The position numbers were made by a program, and so were the translations under genes. A stretch of DNA of 32,207 nucleotides from Thalassorhabdomicrobium marinisediminis. GTDB taxonomy: Bacteria > Pseudomonadota > Alphaproteobacteria > Rhodobacterales > Rhodobacteraceae. How positions within the stretch are numbered: position 1 is the stretch's first letter; every line of letters starts with the position of its first letter. The notes under the pieces were generated by a model, which saw only the letters and a list, made by a program, of their open reading frames with translations, was not told the origin of the DNA and searched no databases. Location of the stretch: NCBI RefSeq assembly GCF_003072065.1, contig NZ_QCYG01000014.1:1-32207 (forward strand), in the 5' to 3' direction. Below are positions 31,779-32,207 of the stretch, in pieces.

Positions 31779-32207
31779 TTGGGCAAGGGAAGAACTGTAC
31801 GAATTCAGCAAGGATGCAGTGCGAATTGCGCTGACCAGCGGGCTGACGCGGCGGCAAGTTTCCGATGATTTGGGCGTTGGGCTTTCGACGCTGAACAAGT
31901 GGGTGACAGCGCACCGCGACACGGATGTGGTATCGCCCGAGGATCGCGAGCTTGCGCGGGAGAATAAACGGCTTCGGCGCGAGAACCGCACCCTCAAGGA
32001 GACAGGGACATCTTAAAAAACTGTTCCGGTCCGCAGCCCACCTGTGCGCTATATAAACGGCCTGTGCTATGCTGTGCCCGAAGGGCAGTTGCCGATGGCT
32101 TATTGGTGGGCTGGACCCCTTTAAAAAACGGTAAGACCGCATGTCTTTTTTCAGCGGCGCGCGCATGACGGTTCAGCTTGTATCCTGATCGCATGGCGGC
32201 AAGTGCC
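31779..32207 (+). pseudogene. IS3-family orfA relic running off the right edge
   Basis: A TTG at 31779 in place of the expected ATG follows AAAGGAGACGAAC and reads GKGRT. After a frame change near 31796-31799 the other frame reads YEFSKDAVRIALTSGLTRRQVSDDLGVGLSTLNKWVTAH, the OrfA helix-turn-helix, and ARENKRLRRENRTLKE, its leucine-zipper part, ending at 32016. Another shift in the LKE..RDILKK region brings a second frame (RDILKN) over the A-rich slip site at about 32011-32017. The rest to 32207 shows no clear orfB start. Multiple frame breaks make this copy non-functional, though orfB lies mostly beyond the window. Confidence 0.75.

Overview
The window looks like part of a Rhodobacterales (roseobacter-group) extrachromosomal replicon. 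It has high-GC alphaproteobacterial coding, a RepA-type (RPA family) initiator with its own iteron array, a ParAB partition operon with candidate parS sites, a CcdAB toxin-antitoxin pair and several insertion-sequence scars. It also carries a complete dTDP-L-rhamnose pathway and an ABC-type polysaccharide export set. This combination recalls the RepA-I 'biofilm plasmids' with a rhamnose operon described from roseobacters. The plasmid assignment is inferred from gene content; no circular molecule is visible.

Layout, left to right. 1-1640 is an IS graveyard: the 5' end of an IS5-family transposase cut by the window edge, a probably intact IS5-family (IS427-like) element that needs a -1 frameshift, and an IS110 relic fused to an IS3 orfA relic. 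1694-2869 encodes UDP-glucose 6-dehydrogenase. 3050-7612 (minus strand) is a curli-like block: two secreted curlin-repeat proteins, a CsgH-like chaperone, a LuxR-type regulator and an outer-membrane beta-barrel protein. No CsgG/E/F is present. 7613-10106 is an accessory stretch with possible IS ends, an IS3 orfB relic, a 10-bp tandem repeat, a small protein with the three HUH-endonuclease motifs and a decayed ccdA.

10107-24000 interleaves plasmid maintenance with sugar-nucleotide genes: rfbD, a Wza/KpsD-like export lipoprotein, ccdAB, a CapD/WbpM-like dehydratase, a ParA-like protein with a degenerate P-loop, the iteron origin, repA, rfbC, rfbB, parA, parB, parS and rfbA. 23830-31630 holds a large two-domain glycosyltransferase, a KpsM/KpsE/KpsT-type transporter, a sulfotransferase-like protein and a GT2 glycosyltransferase. 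The right edge (31634 to the end) is a broken IS3 element whose terminus matches the IS3 end at 8113.

How the parts fit: RfbABCD would make dTDP-rhamnose, Ugd UDP-glucuronate and the CapD-like enzyme a 4-keto-6-deoxy UDP-sugar. The two glycosyltransferases would assemble the glycan. KpsM/T, KpsE and the Wza-like lipoprotein would carry it to the surface. Curlin fibres would add a protein component to the matrix. RepA/iterons, ParAB/parS and CcdAB would keep the replicon in the population. The main open points are the missing curli secretion pore, the role of the second ParA-like protein, and the function of the HUH protein and of several unassigned palindromes.
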